A DNA stretch of 64,000 bases from Embiotoca jacksoni (GCA_022577435.1 JAKOON010000028.1:3214501-3278500); one strand, 5' to 3'. Shown: positions 1 through 13,520, numbered from the stretch's first letter. The notes: generated by a model from the letters alone, not told the origin. Translations and numbers: made by a program.

Positions 1-200
1 CTTTAGTCCCCGGGTGATGAGTCCCACTGGGTGTGACTTCACTCCTGGCACCATCTTCATCATTTTAATTTGGCTTATGACCAAAATTCCTGCATAACTA
101 ATGGTATGCAGCCTCAGTTGCACTTAGTGTTTCATTTGAATTAGCAAATGTTAGCACACTATTATGCTAAACTAAAACATTATACTTGCTAAACACCAGA
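1..200 (+). repeat. Diverged fish interspersed repeat (GTTAGCA-rich), cut by window edge
   Basis: The stretch contains the phrases 'ttatgaccaaaattcctgca', 'actaatggtatgcagcctca', 'agcaaatgttagcac' and 'tatgctaaacta'. These resemble a very common fish interspersed repeat with alternating 'gttagcatgctaa' motifs, which I recognise from memory and cannot confirm here. A second diverged block lies at about 470-640, and related copies at about 12405-12545 and 39600-39720. No coding potential was seen. The repeat class is not certain. Confidence 0.5.
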
Positions 201-469
201 ATGCTCACATTATTATTACACAAGGGGCAATCAGTAAGTTCACAGACTGTTCAGACCTTTTCTGGTTATTTTCCTGACATAAGAACTAATTTGGTGATTT
301 GCAGATCTCGATATCTCAATCTCGAGATGAAACTTTGGGCTACAGCTGGGCTAAAATTGGTTGAGACATTTAAGTTTTTAAGATGTTTAGGTTACTTAAA
401 ACCAATTGTCAGGCCTGCTTCCAATTATAGTAAACAACATTTAACATTAAATTTAATCTACGTACGTTA

Positions 470-640
470 ATTATGTTGATGACCAAATTTCCTACAAAAA
501 TAATAGCATTCCTGTCAGCCTGAGTTACTCAGTGTTTACATCAGCGAGCTGGCATTATCTTTGTGATCATCTTCATGTGGGTATTTAGCTCAACCTTTCA
601 GAACCACTTGGGTGCTTTTAGACTCTTTAACCTTCCTCTA
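470..640 (+). repeat. Second diverged block of the same interspersed repeat
   Basis: It again contains 'gatgaccaaatttcctacaa', 'cagcctgagtta', and 'tatttagctcaac' followed by 'cttttagactcttta', in the same order as other copies of this fish repeat. It may be a tandem or broken continuation of the block at 1-200. Confidence 0.4.
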
Positions 641-1041
641 GAAATGTAAGATAAAGTTGGTGTCCAAGCTTCTGATTTATGCAGCAGCTGGGCTTGTTGA
701 GGAAAAAAGGTTTCAATACAGTTTACAGTCACTTACAATGGTGTTGAGGCCGTGGTTAGATGAAACGCAATTGTCTAAAAAAGAAAATCTTCTTTTTGAC
801 CAAGTTTTTTTTTTCTAGTTTGTGTTCAGTTACATCTTAGCATGATTTATTGTGCTACGGTGCATGACACAAATGCACAATTTCAGTTTAAGATCAAAGT
901 AACAAAGTCCATGTGCACACAGTCATCTTAATCCTATTTGTACCGCATTGCTATTCTCTCACGTGGGTTATGTTTAATGACATCTTCCCTTCTCCCAGAT
1001 GTGATAACCCTCCGGTTGACCTTACATAAGCTTTTAAACAG

Positions 1042-1296
1042 ATCTTCCCAGAGACCCATGAAAGGTATCCGAAGTTGTCCAAGAGGCTTCCCTCCATCGT
1101 GGTGGAGCCAACGGACAGCAGTGAGGTGGAGAGCGGCGAGCTCCGCTGGCCGCCGGACGAGGCGAGCTCTCCGGACGGTCAAACCGAGAGAAAGCGCGCA
1201 GACGAACCAATTGCAGGTGACGAGGAAACACGAGCTGTGTTTGGGTTCATTAGATTCACACCGGCGAAAAGGACGAGACGAAGTTATTCAAATTAG
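1042..1296 (+). CDS. lbhd2: LBH-domain protein, terminal coding exon (lbhd2-like), partial
   Basis: This is the last coding exon of a gene of the LBH (limb bud and heart) family, small acidic nuclear transcription cofactors. The exon begins after the acceptor 'cttttaaacag' at phase 0 and encodes 84 residues before TAG at 1294-1296. It opens with IFPETHERYPKLSKR and continues with RLPSIVVEPTDSSEVESG and ELRWPP. The family hallmark, from memory, is RLPSIVVEPT followed by EVESGELRWPP, so the match is close. The C-terminal tail after WPP is divergent, as is usual. The start codon and upstream exons are not in the window. A possible donor at about 1217 (TTGCAG|GTGACG) could truncate this exon. LBH itself is an alternative; neighbouring exoc3l4 and tnfaip2 favour LBHD2, whose human gene lies beside them. 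Confidence 0.72.
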   Translation: MFPETHERYPKLSKRLPSIVVEPTDSSEVESGELRWPPDEASSPDGQTERKRADEPIAGDEETRAVFGFIRFTPAKRTRRSYSN

Positions 1297-2810
1297 GCAA
1301 AACAGTTCATGTGCAATCTCAGATGAACAGATTTGATTTCGGGGGTCAAAGGTCACTGCGACCTCACGTTTATCCTGGTTTCGTGAAAACGATCTCAGGA
1401 ATGCCCTAAAAAATATGGATGTAAACAGCAACTTCACAATTCTAGTTTTCATTTGTACATAAATCAAAGTGTACAAACAACAATGAATGTTTTTTTGGGG
1501 GAATATGTGCTGATAAGACGTCTAGCCTATGTGCTACAAGCATTAGCATCATATTTAAAGTAGCAGGAGTATCAGTCATCTCATCTATCTCAAAGCAAGA
1601 ACAAAATATGTGGTTCAAACTTGGCTTTCCAGAAACATAATGCAGCATCTGTATGTTTCTCCAGATGAGGAGCAGCCGAGCGTCGATGTGGATAAAGAGG
1701 CTTCTGGGGTGGAAATGCAGGACTCCAACTGAACAAGCGCCCCCCCCCCCTCCTGTGTGAAATGCACTGTTACTGTGAGTGTGTCCAGACTTGGATGAAT
1801 GAAAAACGAGTCGAATAGAAGAGCACATTGCGTGGATAGAGAGATCAGGTAGACACAAAAGGAGGAAAGGGTAGAAGAAAAAAAAAAAAAAAAAGATTCC
1901 CAAACCCCAGCTCGCGGGCTCGGAGCCAGATACGTGTCGGCACCTTCAGAATAAATTCACAGGTGTTTTTCTTTCATGTACACATCTGACGATGGAGCTT
2001 CTTCTGACACATGAAAGCTAATAAAAGATGATTGAAGGAGACCAAGACGCCATCCTAAACTTTTTTCCCCCACTTTATACTTTTGACTAAAATGTCTTTT
2101 TTTGTGAAAAGTTTACTTGGAAACGAACAAAAGATAGAATAACTTTCGGCAGGAGACATGTTTTGAATGTCAGAGTTCCCCTTTTAATACGACTGTTGTG
2201 ACATTTCCACCTTTGTAAATACAGATTTTTAATGACCTACTTATCTCTCTCCCTCTGGCTCCAAGTCCCCTTCACCATCCAGATGCCTGCAACATCATCT
2301 GCACATCTGATCTGGACAGATGTTTCTAAATGCTGTATTAAGTGTTTAGCTCGTGTGCCATACTACTACTACGAATGGTAGCTACTGTATTTTGTGCACA
2401 GTTTTTACATTAACTTTAGATTTAAATTACATCACCGTTTGTTAAGTGCTGACTGCTGTAGTTTGGTGATCTTGGTCTCACTTCGTAATGATAGCTATGA
2501 GTGTTTGATTAAGAAGAAATCCATCACTCTATTCGATGTTATGACATTCTTTAATATATTATAACATGTAAGCATCGTCTTCATACAGTAGGTGTTTAAA
2601 GGGAATGTAACTGTGTTTTGTTTTACTTAAGATATTGGAGCAATATGATCACATGGATTTAAAGGCAGTCCATTTTGTTACAGACTACAGAAGTAAAAAA
2701 GAACCAGTATATTTTAGATGTGTGTCACTTGTCACAGACATATTTTTTAAAATACTGGAAGCCTAAATTATTGCACAAGTAATAAAACTTTTGAAAATTC
2801 TTAAAATGTT
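1297..2810 (+). other. Probable 3' UTR of the LBH-domain gene with several polyA signals
   Basis: No coding exon is seen after the stop at 1296. AATAAA hexamers lie at 1950-1955, 2020-2025 and 2781-2786, the last followed by a T-rich stretch with 'tgttctttatttatt' typical of a cleavage region. LBH-family transcripts often have long 3' UTRs. A poly-C run at about 1741-1750 and a poly-A run at about 1877-1894 are simple sequence. Which polyA site is used cannot be told from sequence alone. Confidence 0.45.
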
Positions 2811-5020
2811 CTTTATTTATTGACCTTTACCAAATTATTTTTGGCATGGCGGATGTGTCTAAATACTGCAGTAAAAAAAGCTTTTAACAAGTCAGAAATC
2901 TAATGACTTTTTTGGTGAAAAGTGCAAGCCAGCACCTTTTTATGCAGACTACAATACCCATGAGGCTTAGTTGATGTTGTCATGGAGAAGAATCTAATTA
3001 GAGCGGCAGTGGAATCTATGTCCATTGGGTACAACTATTTTAAGGTACTGTAAAGGTAAAAGCATTGATTAAATTAGAGCTGAAATTGATTAACCACAAA
3101 ACTGATCAACCGAATCTTTACCTTTTATGCAAAAAAAAAATACAAAAAAAAATCCAAAAGTCCAAAATTACTTGCTTCCAGCTTTTAACGTAAATATTTT
3201 CGTTTTTTCTTGATTTCCCATGATTTTAAACCAAATATTGTTGGGGTTAGGACCTAATAGACAGACAGAAAAGGACATTTTAAGATGACACTTTGGGCTC
3301 TGAAAACTGATGAGCATTTTCATGAGCAAATACATTAATTCAACCAATTTGGTTGGAGCCCTACTTAAAATATGTTGCATCAGTATGTAAAATTATTTCC
3401 TAAAGACTTACTTGATAAAGTAACTGCAACCACAAAAAAAAGCATAATAATCACAGTTTCATGGAAAATATTTAAGACACAGTACAGTCCTGCAGTATTT
3501 TTCCTCCCGTACCTTTCCAGTGAAAGAAGCTCAGGTGTGTTTCTTCCTCTGAGCTGGAGGCTGCGCCATGAATCTAAACTCTGCTCTCATTTTGGTCTGA
3601 TTTATGTTTCTCGCCTCATAGTTATTCAAGAAAAGCAAACCCAACAGCTGCAGTACCCACTTCTGCATTTCAAGTCATTGCGGAATAATCGGGAGTCTTT
3701 TCATGTTCTACTTATTTTTTTAAGTCCCCTCAGTCGAAATCCTTTTCGTTACAAATCCTCCATTGACAAAGAGTGACTGATGTTCATCACCTCTTGACAT
3801 TAAATCATTTCATTTTATTTCCCAAGATTAGAATAAAATCCCAAATGCTCTCCGCACTTAGAGGCTGATGTGAAGTTTTTATTTATTTTACAGTAAAATT
3901 GAAAATCTAACCAATCAGGAGTTTATTCTGACTACCTAAACGCAGGTGCAAACTACCATCTCTAAATCACAGTGGGATCAGAAGATCATTAAATATTAGC
4001 GACAATATATTGTCTCAAACAGTTTTTTTTTAAAATAAAGCAGTAAAATATTTATTTGATGTCAAAATGATTAGATCACAAAGTCTTAAAGCTACTTATT
4101 TTGCAAATATATGTAAAGTTTACAGTGACATGATTTAAAAAGCTGCTCTAAATAGATGGAGTATGTATGGGAGGCGATGAGGCTCAAGTTGGGAAATAAA
4201 TCCTGCCTTGGTTTTACAATTTTTTAAAATTATGAAACATGGATTAAATACATTATGATTGTAGAATAGTTTGCTAATCTAAAAAAACAAAAACAATCAG
4301 ATTCATCCAAGTTGAAAACCCTTTTTAGTTTTGTTAGCTTGAGATGTATTTTAAAGGATGGACTGTCTAAAAACTCTTCAGTTAACCCATGAGTTGATGA
4401 CATTTAACTGTTTGCCTTTTTTGAAAATCCAGTGAGATAATTTAAATATTTTTGACCACACAGCGCACATAAAAAGAGGGTTGCTGGACTAAAACTTGTG
4501 TATTTGTGGGGAAATATTTGAAGTATTATAGTTTAAAGGCTCTCTGTCTCTTCTTTTCTGTCTTGTATACACACTCGTGATGAACAGGCAACTCGAGTGG
4601 CACTCCCACGTCCACTTTGATAGCTTGTTGAAGCTGATACACTGTTAAAGGTCAGACCGGTGTCTTGATCCAGACAGCGAGATGGATGGCGGTATCTCCA
4701 TCTTATTTCTTTCACGCCCCGTTCGCTCTCTGAATCTGACCTTTCTGGCGACAACCTTGTGAAGAGCACTTCGTCGGCGCAGCCTGGGTCACTCCTGGGA
4801 AAATGAACGGCTAGGGGGAGATAGGCCAAGAGAGGGAGGGGAAGGGGGATGGGGGGGATTGCAGCGTCAATTATCTCTCAAATGTCAGGAGCTGCTTTTC
4901 AGAGGAAGGAAAAACTTGCACTTGGCTCTCCTCTTGGGGATGGCTTGAAGATTGTGTCTCGCTCAAAGGTGGAAGCTTTTAACATTTGCTGCTGCAGCGC
5001 TGCCGTCAATAAAACACGGT
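2811..5020. other. AT-rich non-coding stretch, no gene seen
   Basis: Frames are short and show no family motif. The block 4530-5000 is less AT-rich than its surroundings and carries a weak minus-strand frame of 98 codons (4533-4829) with no recognisable motif. It could be a conserved non-coding element, which only an alignment could show. Confidence 0.5.
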
Positions 5021-5119
5021 GACAGATTTGTACAAACAAGATTTACTGGTGCGGCTTTAACACACCAAGCGGTCCTAATGTTTCTGACTTTGGTATAAAT
5101 GTTACGTTGAGGTACAATA

Positions 5120-5430
5120 CTTTAGATTAGGTTTGCATTTAAAATAGCTACAGTTCTCCTCAATGGACTTGCACATAGTTTTTCCAAGGGACTCCACTCC
5201 GCAGGTAGGTTGTTGAGCATCTTGGAGAGCCATCTTCAATCTGCTGTGGATTCAGGCTGTCCAATTGTCTTCTTGTCATCCCAGACTGACGAGATCAGAG
5301 CTGTCAGGGTCAGACCATATGTTGCAGGACTCCTTGTTCCTTTTGTAGCTGAAGAGGTTTTTTAGTAGTCTGGCTGGATGTTTGGGCTTGTTGTCCTGCT
5401 GCAGAAGGAATCTGATGATACTGTGATGGA
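5120..5430 (-). mobile_element. Possible DNA-transposon remnant
   Basis: Phrases such as 'gttgcaggactccttgttcc', 'tgtttgggcttgttgtcctg' and 'ctgctgcagaaggaatctga' resemble the complement of transposase-coding DNA in a widespread fish element that I recall but cannot name with certainty. No intact frame or clear terminal inverted repeat remains. Confidence 0.35.
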
Positions 5431-6747
5431 TGAGAATCTAAAAGTCTGAATTGCCTGAAACTCTTTCACAGCATGGTATATTTACTAATGCATAAATATT
5501 GAGATACCTTCACACTATTTCCATTTTGGGGACAATTTACTTTTACTTTGAAACAGCATGGATCTAGAAGTAGAAACGTTGGTCAGATGATCCACTACTT
5601 TAGTTGAGACTGAAAGATGTCAACAAGTATTTGATGGATTGCTGTGAAAATTTGACACGTTCATTGATGCCTCTCACATCTGCTGAGTACACTTATTTTT
5701 ATTCAAAATTTGAGGTAGTGGTACATGCATTTTATTTTTATTTTTGTATCCTTTTTCCTTCTTTTTTCCTAAGGAGGAGCTTGTGAAGACCCAAAGTTAT
5801 GTTTTTGAGTTAAGCAACCCGCAGCAGTTGTAAACAACAACAGTCTAGGTGGACACATGCAGTTCAGATGAAGAAGCAGATTGGGAGGATGTTTCGATTC
5901 AACAGAGGGCTTGAGACCAGAAGACTGTTGTTTCCAACCAGGAGTCGGGACACTTATTTAAAAAAAACAAAAAACGCATCTCTTGTTGCCATGACAACAA
6001 AGATTGCATAACTTTGAGTAACTTAAATGCACAATATGGTTCAAGTCAAACCACTCAAACCATTATCTTTTTCTAAACCCAACAAAGTGGTTGTTGTACC
6101 TGAAGCTAATCAGGGGGTTGCGTTTGAGGGTCGGAACAAATGATTATTCCTTCCTTTCCTTTTCCTCTCATTGTTTGTTTCTTCTTTCTGACCAATTTTT
6201 CTTCTACTTCTATTCATTTTATTTCCAACCTTTCGTTTTGTGTCCTTATTTTTCCTCCTTTCTCATGGATTACGTCTTTTTTTTCTGTTGTTCCTTCCTC
6301 CTAATTTTCCTTTCACAATATCTTTGCTGTCCTTCTTTGCTTCCTTCCTTTATATCTGCGAGTGGGGGAAACCCAAAAGTTGGTGAATGTTATCTCTCCT
6401 TCTGAATTTGTACTTTTACTTAAAACACATTCAGTATTTTGCCTGGACAATAACTCAATCACAGTAAATAACCCGTAATGCTCTGCTCCGTCTCCTCTGG
6501 CTGCTCTCCTGTTTCATCATGTAGAATTCATTCATGTTCAATTCAGTACAAAGAGCACACAGCCCATGCCAGCGGCCACTTGTAAATCTGTGTATTTAAA
6601 AATACCTTTTAACACAGCCATTGGAACCACTGAGTGCTGTGAGGGAGTTGCATTTTGATGATGTCAAAGTGTGCTGTGCCGGGACTTTCATCTCCCTCTC
6701 CTGCTGGCTTCAAACGGGTCTTTTAAATGTGTCCGTGATAGGCCGAG

Positions 6748-6778
<31 letters not shown>

Positions 6779-7320
6779 GCCCTCCCCGCGCAGCCCAGCG
6801 CCGTACTCACACAGCAAGTTTTACTTTTATTTACAGCTGTCATGTCAGATGTTTCATTGTAAATACAAGCTGCAGTCTAGTCTGCTCAATTTATCTACAG
6901 TGCACATTTAGAAACCAGGAATGTTATTGTTAGGATAAATTCTGAGATTGAGAATTTGATTGATGATTATTAAAATAAAGAAGAAAACAGAGGAATAATC
7001 AAATAAAACGGGCATAATTGAGAGGAAATAAATAGACACAGTATGTACAGAAAACAAAAAAAACTTCATGATGATGATTAAAATATTAAAGAAAAGAGTG
7101 CAGGCTACGTAAACTTGCCAACATATAGTATAGTTTTATGTATTTGAATCAGGTAAAGACAAGTTTCCCTTCTAGTACTGATTGGCCCAGTTGGGATGAT
7201 TTGTGGGTCTCTACACACTTCCTACTGCTAAATAAATACGTTTTTAATTTTAACAAGTTGTAAACATTTTCTTGTTGATTTTGTGTACAACTGTGACATA
7301 CCAAGACAAAGTGATGCAAA
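5431..7320. other. Non-coding, mostly low-complexity sequence
   Basis: A pyrimidine-rich tract of T/C runs spans about 6140-6350 and accounts for the phenylalanine- and serine-rich frame there. A (CA)14 microsatellite lies at 6751-6778. Nothing else was recognised. Confidence 0.5.
6751..6778. repeat. (CA)n microsatellite
   Basis: Fourteen perfect AC units, followed by a GC-rich flank. Confidence 0.95.
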
Positions 7321-7324
7321 ATAA

Positions 7325-7455
7325 GCCAAAATAGAAGTACCCAAAACTGCAGTTCCTTGAATGACCACTAGAGGCTGGCTTCAAAATTGATTCAATCTCT
7401 ATCTGCCTTCACGATAAAATGCCCAACTTAACAGCAGAAATAAACATGTTTCAGT
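7325..7455 (+). repeat. Fish interspersed repeat fragment
   Basis: It contains 'aaactgcagttcc', 'gaccactagaggctggct', 'caatctctat', and 'aacagcagaaataaacatgt' in this order. These are phrases of a high-copy fish repeat I recognise from memory whose class I cannot settle (SINE or MITE). The other end of the same kind of element is seen near 22700-23160. Confidence 0.45.
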
Positions 7456-7499
7456 GGTGCTCTCACACATTCACCACTTGAACGCCGAGAATATCGTCC

Positions 7500-10400
7500 G
7501 CAGAACTTCCCATGTCGAAACCACAAAAGTTTAATCCTTTCAAAAAATGAAGTGTTAAATCGTCAAATTGTGGTTGTTCAGGGGATTATATAATGGACCA
7601 TTTAAAAATTTACACTTCAGCTCATGTATGATTTAAACAAATATCCTAATTAGTAAGCTTTAGAGGTGCTAAAGGTGGATTTATTTTTATTAAGCTAAAC
7701 TAACTGACATAAAAAGCAAATATGTCAGAAATGTCTGTTCAAAAATAGGGTTGAAGAGCTTCAACTGTTTTGTGTTTAGAGCGGAATATTATTTTTCTTC
7801 TATGGTAGAAGAATGGCCATGTAATTTTGACACTTGCATTGAAAAATATATCATTTTTGTACCATAGAGGTTCATTTTCATCAACATAGCAGCAACAATT
7901 TGTCTATTATTCATCTGTAGGTCCGTGAAAGCACTACTTTTATAAACATAGCTCTCTTTGCTGCCAGACTTCAAGTGTTGCCTTGAATCAAGTCAAATGT
8001 GTCAATGCAGGCCAAAAGGTTTGGTCTCATTATATAAAACCGATGTTGATAACCCGTCACAAGAAAGGCTGAACTGATGAAACGCAGCATGAATTTGATG
8101 AAACACTTGAATGTGCGCTGACTAAATTAAAGAGCAGCGCGATGCAATGTGTTTGATTGTATGAAGAGCTCTTACTGTATGGACGGCAGCCAGCGAGGAG
8201 CTTCGTGTCCTGCGAGGCCTCTCGGCCTTCTAGTTGGACGCCCACTCAGTGCACAAACACCTCCATGTTAGACTCATCATGGCTGTCGAGCTCAGCACTG
8301 TGGCTGCAGATATGTTGCAGAAAAACAGGTGTAAACACTCAACTTCACACCTGAAGGCCGTTTCTGTAAATCAAGCAAAGCACAAAGACATTTCCGTGGT
8401 AAAACACAATTGATTATGAAAGATGCAGAAGCAAAAAGGCCTCATTTAATGTGCTAAACTCCAAATGAACTTAAATTGCATATTATATTCTGCTCCTGCA
8501 AGAAGATTTATGCTGAAAAACATATTTTCTTTAAAAAACAAAAAAAGAAAAAAAAATTTTTTTAATTTGTGACCACAAAACTCAAATCAAAATACTTAAT
8601 TTTAAGTTTTTAACATTCAATACCTGGTTACTTAACAACACAAAAACAGAGGACAAGCCTACTGTGTCTTAAAAGTGCAAAAGTGCTTAATCCCCCCCAA
8701 TAAATCCCTCATATGATATTTTAATGTAAAAAAATAATACGAATCAAATTAATGGTAAACTGCAGGAGTTAGTATATAGTTTCTCAAGTGTCCACAAGAT
8801 AGTTTGTTATATCCCAGTATGTGGTTGAAGGCAGCAATGCAGACTTCATACAAATCTTTTTGTGTTATTAGAAGACAATTTAGCCAAACAACAGTCTCTG
8901 GCATTCTTGCCGACTTTGTCTCAGTATTTCTATTCTCACAGTTTGTTTCTGCTTCTTCAGTTTCACAAATTAGTTAGTCAGATCCTTAACTTGAAATCTG
9001 CCATTGACTGTAGCTATACTTCCAAAATTACGTATCGGTGACGTCACAGCCTAAAAACACACATGACTTTTTAGAAACCTGTTGCAGGATCAAATATGTT
9101 TTTATGCCTGCGGTCAGCCAAGATTTGAAACTCCTCTAGTGTGCACCAGGCATGAAGGATCATAACTTTTAAAGTGCTTCAACCATTATGTAAACAGTAA
9201 ACAGAATAAGACCTCAACGCCCCTGCTGGCACCACTGTCAATCAAACTCAACACTGGCTCTCCATCTCAGACGCTTGGAGAATAAAAGAGCGTTTATACA
9301 AATATCCATAGACCTTTTTTATTTATTTTTTAACAGTTATAAAAAAAATATAAAACACTATCTGATCCAATATCTGATGTGATTTTTGGATCAGTTTTTA
9401 AAAAAACATTTAGGGATATTATAGAGTTAACGAGAAGAATATTTAAGGCACTTAGTGATTTAGAGCAGAAGAATCCATTATATTCCACAGTGGGACACAA
9501 CACAGTGGGTTATTCTACGGGTAACATTTCCCAAAAAGAGGGACGCTGTGTCCATAAAAACAAAATTTATCTTCAGTTTAAACCCTGCAGACAAGAAAAC
9601 AAAACCACATATCACTGATGAACAACAGCGGTTTAACTCTTCCGATCCAAGTCTGCATTTTACTGTTTTAATGCTAATCAGAAGATAAAGAAAAAAATGG
9701 TTTCAGAAATTTTTCTTAAACAAGGTCAGGAAGGTTTGAGAAAGTTGAACTTGTAAATACTGGATGTTTGTGTGAAAAACATTAGAATATTGATCTACCA
9801 GTAATAATTCAGATGCTCACTGTCTGCTTAGCTTTTTTCTCCAGCTGTCCTTTTAAAAATATAATCGGAGACGGGGGAAAAATAAAAAACACCCTCATGA
9901 TCCCAGCCAAATACATGTTGCAGATATGCATATTATTCATCATTACACAACCAGTTTGCCATTCAGCTGCAGTACACAGTTGTTCAGTGAAGAGTGCCTC
10001 TTCATTTGTTTGGGAATAATGTTCCACTCAAACATGCAGCACAGCACCGGGTTACTCTAGTAACCTTTTCTATGAATAGTAAATGTCACCGTAATCAATT
10101 TTAGATGGGGCGGCTCTGCAGGTGGAGCCTGCAGGCCGGGAGGGAGGGAAGGAGGTTGATGCGAGCTGCTGCCGGAGTGAGTGTCCCTCCGCCTACTGTA
10201 CCAGATGGTTTTTATAAAGGCTTCGTGAGGTAAACAGCCCTGCGCCATTCAGAGTTAAAGAGTCCAAATATCTGCTCTTTGCATATGTCATACAGTGCAA
10301 TATGTATTTATATGTTTATATGTTACATGAAATTGAGTCCCATAATGGTGTTTAAAAGCTGAATTAATGCTTGAATTCGTGTGTTCGTGGTCTAAAAAAA

Positions 10401-12060
10401 AGCAGCATTACAGTTTAAATACCTATTAGATGGATCAAACAGAGATAAATTAATAATAAATGCCTTCGTATTAATAATTTCCCTGTGCAACCATCATTCC
10501 CAAAATATATTAATCTAATACCATTAAAAGACATTATAAAGTTTGACGTGCTGATTTTGCCCAGATTTACTGACAGTAGAAATTAGGTTACATTATCATG
10601 GTTGGTTTACCAGCACATGGGCCCCAGAGGCCCTTAATGTCTGTGTGGCACGTAAATACGCGTTTACATTTCCCAACATTTCTTCACACCACATATAAAA
10701 AAAATAAAATAAAAAAAAGGTTTAGTTCCAGTGATTTAAACATCTTCATAAGACCAACACTTCCTCAGATTCAGCTCACGAAATATTTCCTCCTGCCGTT
10801 GCAGTCTCATTCCTCCTTCCTGCTGCACACCATCTAATAAAGCAGCAGTACCTACACCTAGCAGTTTCACCTGAACAGCAAACACAAGCGCAGAGATCAG
10901 CGAGAGTGCCATAAAAGAAATGACTGTATAATCTGCTCTTTGGGGCAATCGTATGCAGCAGGCCCACAAAAACAAAACAAAAACTCCCGTGGACCAAGCT
11001 GCTCTCACTGTTCTGCACGAGGATGACCCAGATCTTAAACTGTGTTCCAGTCTGTCAGAGCTGGTCAGGTACGTATGAGCTGTAAAACCAGATCAAGAGG
11101 CCTCTTGAAAATAGATATTAAACCATGTTAAGCATATTTTAAAATGCAGAATTTCTGCAAAGGTTTAGTGTGCAAAAATATCAACAATTCAGGGTTGTCC
11201 TGATATTTTCACAAACTTAACTTGGTATTTATTATTGAAACCAAAATAATGAAGGCCCTCAAACACAAACCCTGATTTGTTACGAAACCGTTTGTGCACA
11301 AAATTATACCACACCATTTTTTTTTTCCAACATTTTTTTAAAGCACTGACAAACGGCGGCGTCCTGCTCGTTGAAGTTTTATATTTTGCTGCTTATCGTG
11401 GAGGACTTGTGTAGAAGTGACCATTACAGAAAATGTGCCTATTTAGTTTCTTAGTGACAGTTCAATCAGAAAATCAATGTCACTCCCGAATCTGTTCCAT
11501 AAGTACAAAGGTTTTTTTTTTTTTTTTTATATCTCTATACAGACTCACCCACGCACTCCCATTGCAAAGTGCTTTCAAACTTTCAGATAAAGTTCAAATA
11601 AGTAATGAAGGAGGAGAATGACAAAGAAAGAAAAAGGATTATTGTTAAGAAAACTCTTAAGTGTCTGGACATGCTGTCAGTTTCGCAAATTCACATCGTT
11701 GACCAAGAAGCAAACTCTCTTGACAGCACTGACCTTCGAGGAGACGAGTCCAAAAATAGTGCGAAATAGAGGAGGCGTTGCTTTTTAGCTGTGCTGCATC
11801 ATTCACTTTTTTATTCTCCTCTGTTGGAGTTCAAAACTGTTTTTTAAAAGAACAACAACAGATAGTTGGGAGACAAGAGGCAAAGGTGCAAAAATATTTT
11901 TGAATAAACTCTGAGAACTAAATGGCCAAAACTGGATTGTTACATTTCACCAAGCAGAAAAACTTTAAAGTCTTTATTTACATCCCACTCCTCTTGATTT
12001 GACCTGTAAAATCAGACATGCAGGTGAAGGGAGAGAAACATTTACAAAGTTATCCTCCCG
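7500..12060. other. Gene-free AT-rich stretch
   Basis: No coding exon with a recognisable product was found on either strand. Frames here are under 100 codons and without motifs. The block 10060-10260 is richer in G and C ('aggccgggagggagggaagg') and could be regulatory, but nothing specific supports this. Confidence 0.5.
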
Positions 12061-12068
12061 AAGCGTGT

Positions 12069-12070
<2 letters not shown>

Positions 12071-12099
<29 letters not shown>
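12071..12099. repeat. Poly-T tract
   Basis: An uninterrupted run of about 29 T creates lysine- or phenylalanine-run frames on both strands, which are not genes. Confidence 0.95.
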
Positions 12100-12102
<3 letters not shown>

Positions 12103-12404
12103 GGAAAGTAAATACCACCTTGTTGAAGCAGAGCTGTTCCTCATCTTGCTTATTGACCCATTTAAAGCCCGGGAGATGCTGCAGGACACAGAGAGCCTCG
12201 GGGGCCCTCTCAGAATCTTTGGCCCATCCATATGACATGGACCTGATGACACTGCATGCATTATTCAAAGTCTATCCAGCTCCCAGTGTCACAGTGTTTA
12301 AATCTGCAGCCTTTCATACCCCGCCCCCCTTCAAAAGAGAGACGAGCAGTAATAACTTTGACGATCCCCTGATGTTTCATCTGGCACCTTAATCAGATTA
12401 TAAA

Positions 12405-12545
12405 TTTAAAAGGTGTCATTATTCAAATGCCTGCAAAACTAATGACATCTTCATCAGCCTCTACTGTAATTTGTGTTCGGTCTAATTAGCAGGGTTAGCA
12501 TGTTTATGAGAGTAAATATCATATCAGCTTGTTAGCATGTTACCC
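12405..12545 (+). repeat. Copy of the GTTAGCA-rich fish repeat
   Basis: It contains 'tgcctgcaaaactaatgaca', 'cagcctctactgta', 'ctaattagcagggttagcat' and 'gcttgttagcatgtta', in the same order as in the 1-200 copy. Confidence 0.5.
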
Positions 12546-13490
12546 TGCCAACTTTTAACCTCTTTTAGCTCATAGTTTCAGTTCATTCCTATATTTTTAC
12601 ATCCAAATGTTGCTGTAAAATGAAGATCATTTTAAATATTCTTCAGCTAAGACAAAGAATTGAGAGTAATGCCAAAATTAAGTGATATTTAATCTGTATT
12701 TGTTGTTTAGGAAACAGCAGAAGGAGCCAGCTCTTAAAACTGATTGTTATACCAAGCAACATGGCAGCACCGTTTGGAAGAACAGGCGATCCTGAGGGAG
12801 TTTGATGATGTAGAGTAGAGCCACGTGATCTGCTGTGTCAAATACGTCACCATTTATCTCCTGTGCTCCCTTAAGGATGCTCCCCCCCCCTCCCTGCTCT
12901 GGATTTCTAAAGAATGGACGGTAGGTGGGAAATCACGAGTCTGGAAAGAAGTCATTCATCTTCATTTCTGCAGAACTGACACCCAAGTCATTGAGTGCTG
13001 AGGCTGACTGTTGTTATAATGATGCTGTATCAGACATAATATCCATCTTATCTCCTTTTAGCCGAATGAATAGGCAGCATAAAACAAACAGCAAAATAGA
13101 TCCAGGAGAACAGAGTACATAATCAGCACCTGTTATTTACCGGCGGTGCTTTTCAATTCAGTGGAGTTCTTTTAAAAAGCACATAATGTCTCTAAAATTA
13201 TAGACTGCGGACTGAAAGCAAATACATGATGCTCGAGATGGCTGGATATGACATATCAATCTAGACCATCAGGGACTTTTAGTTTTCCTAAAAATTATCA
13301 TTTATGTGTCATGATTACTGCGGCTTTTTCCGCCGTTTGCATCGCATTTTAACAAGAACTGGGACCCAAATGCACAACACAAAGACACAAGGATTAAGCA
13401 AAACAAAGGAGTCTTACTTTCAAAATGATCATTGAAAAAGTCCACGCTATTGGTGAACACACGAGGAAGAAATGCAGAGTCCAGGAAAAG

Positions 13491-13520
13491 CAAAACTGGT
13501 TCTGTTTAGAACCAGTTTTG
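13491..13520. repeat. Perfect short hairpin (13-bp arms, 4-bp loop)
   Basis: CAAAACTGGTTCT (13491-13503) and AGAACCAGTTTTG (13508-13520) are exact reverse complements separated by GTTT. It lies inside a stretch (about 13340-13760) whose wording resembles a dispersed fish repeat, so it may be part of a mobile element. Confidence 0.8.

Noticed and set aside
1442..1903. 153-codon minus-strand frame starting with a phenylalanine run
   Set aside because: The start is a poly-A tract read backwards and the frame lies in the probable 3' UTR of the LBH-domain gene.
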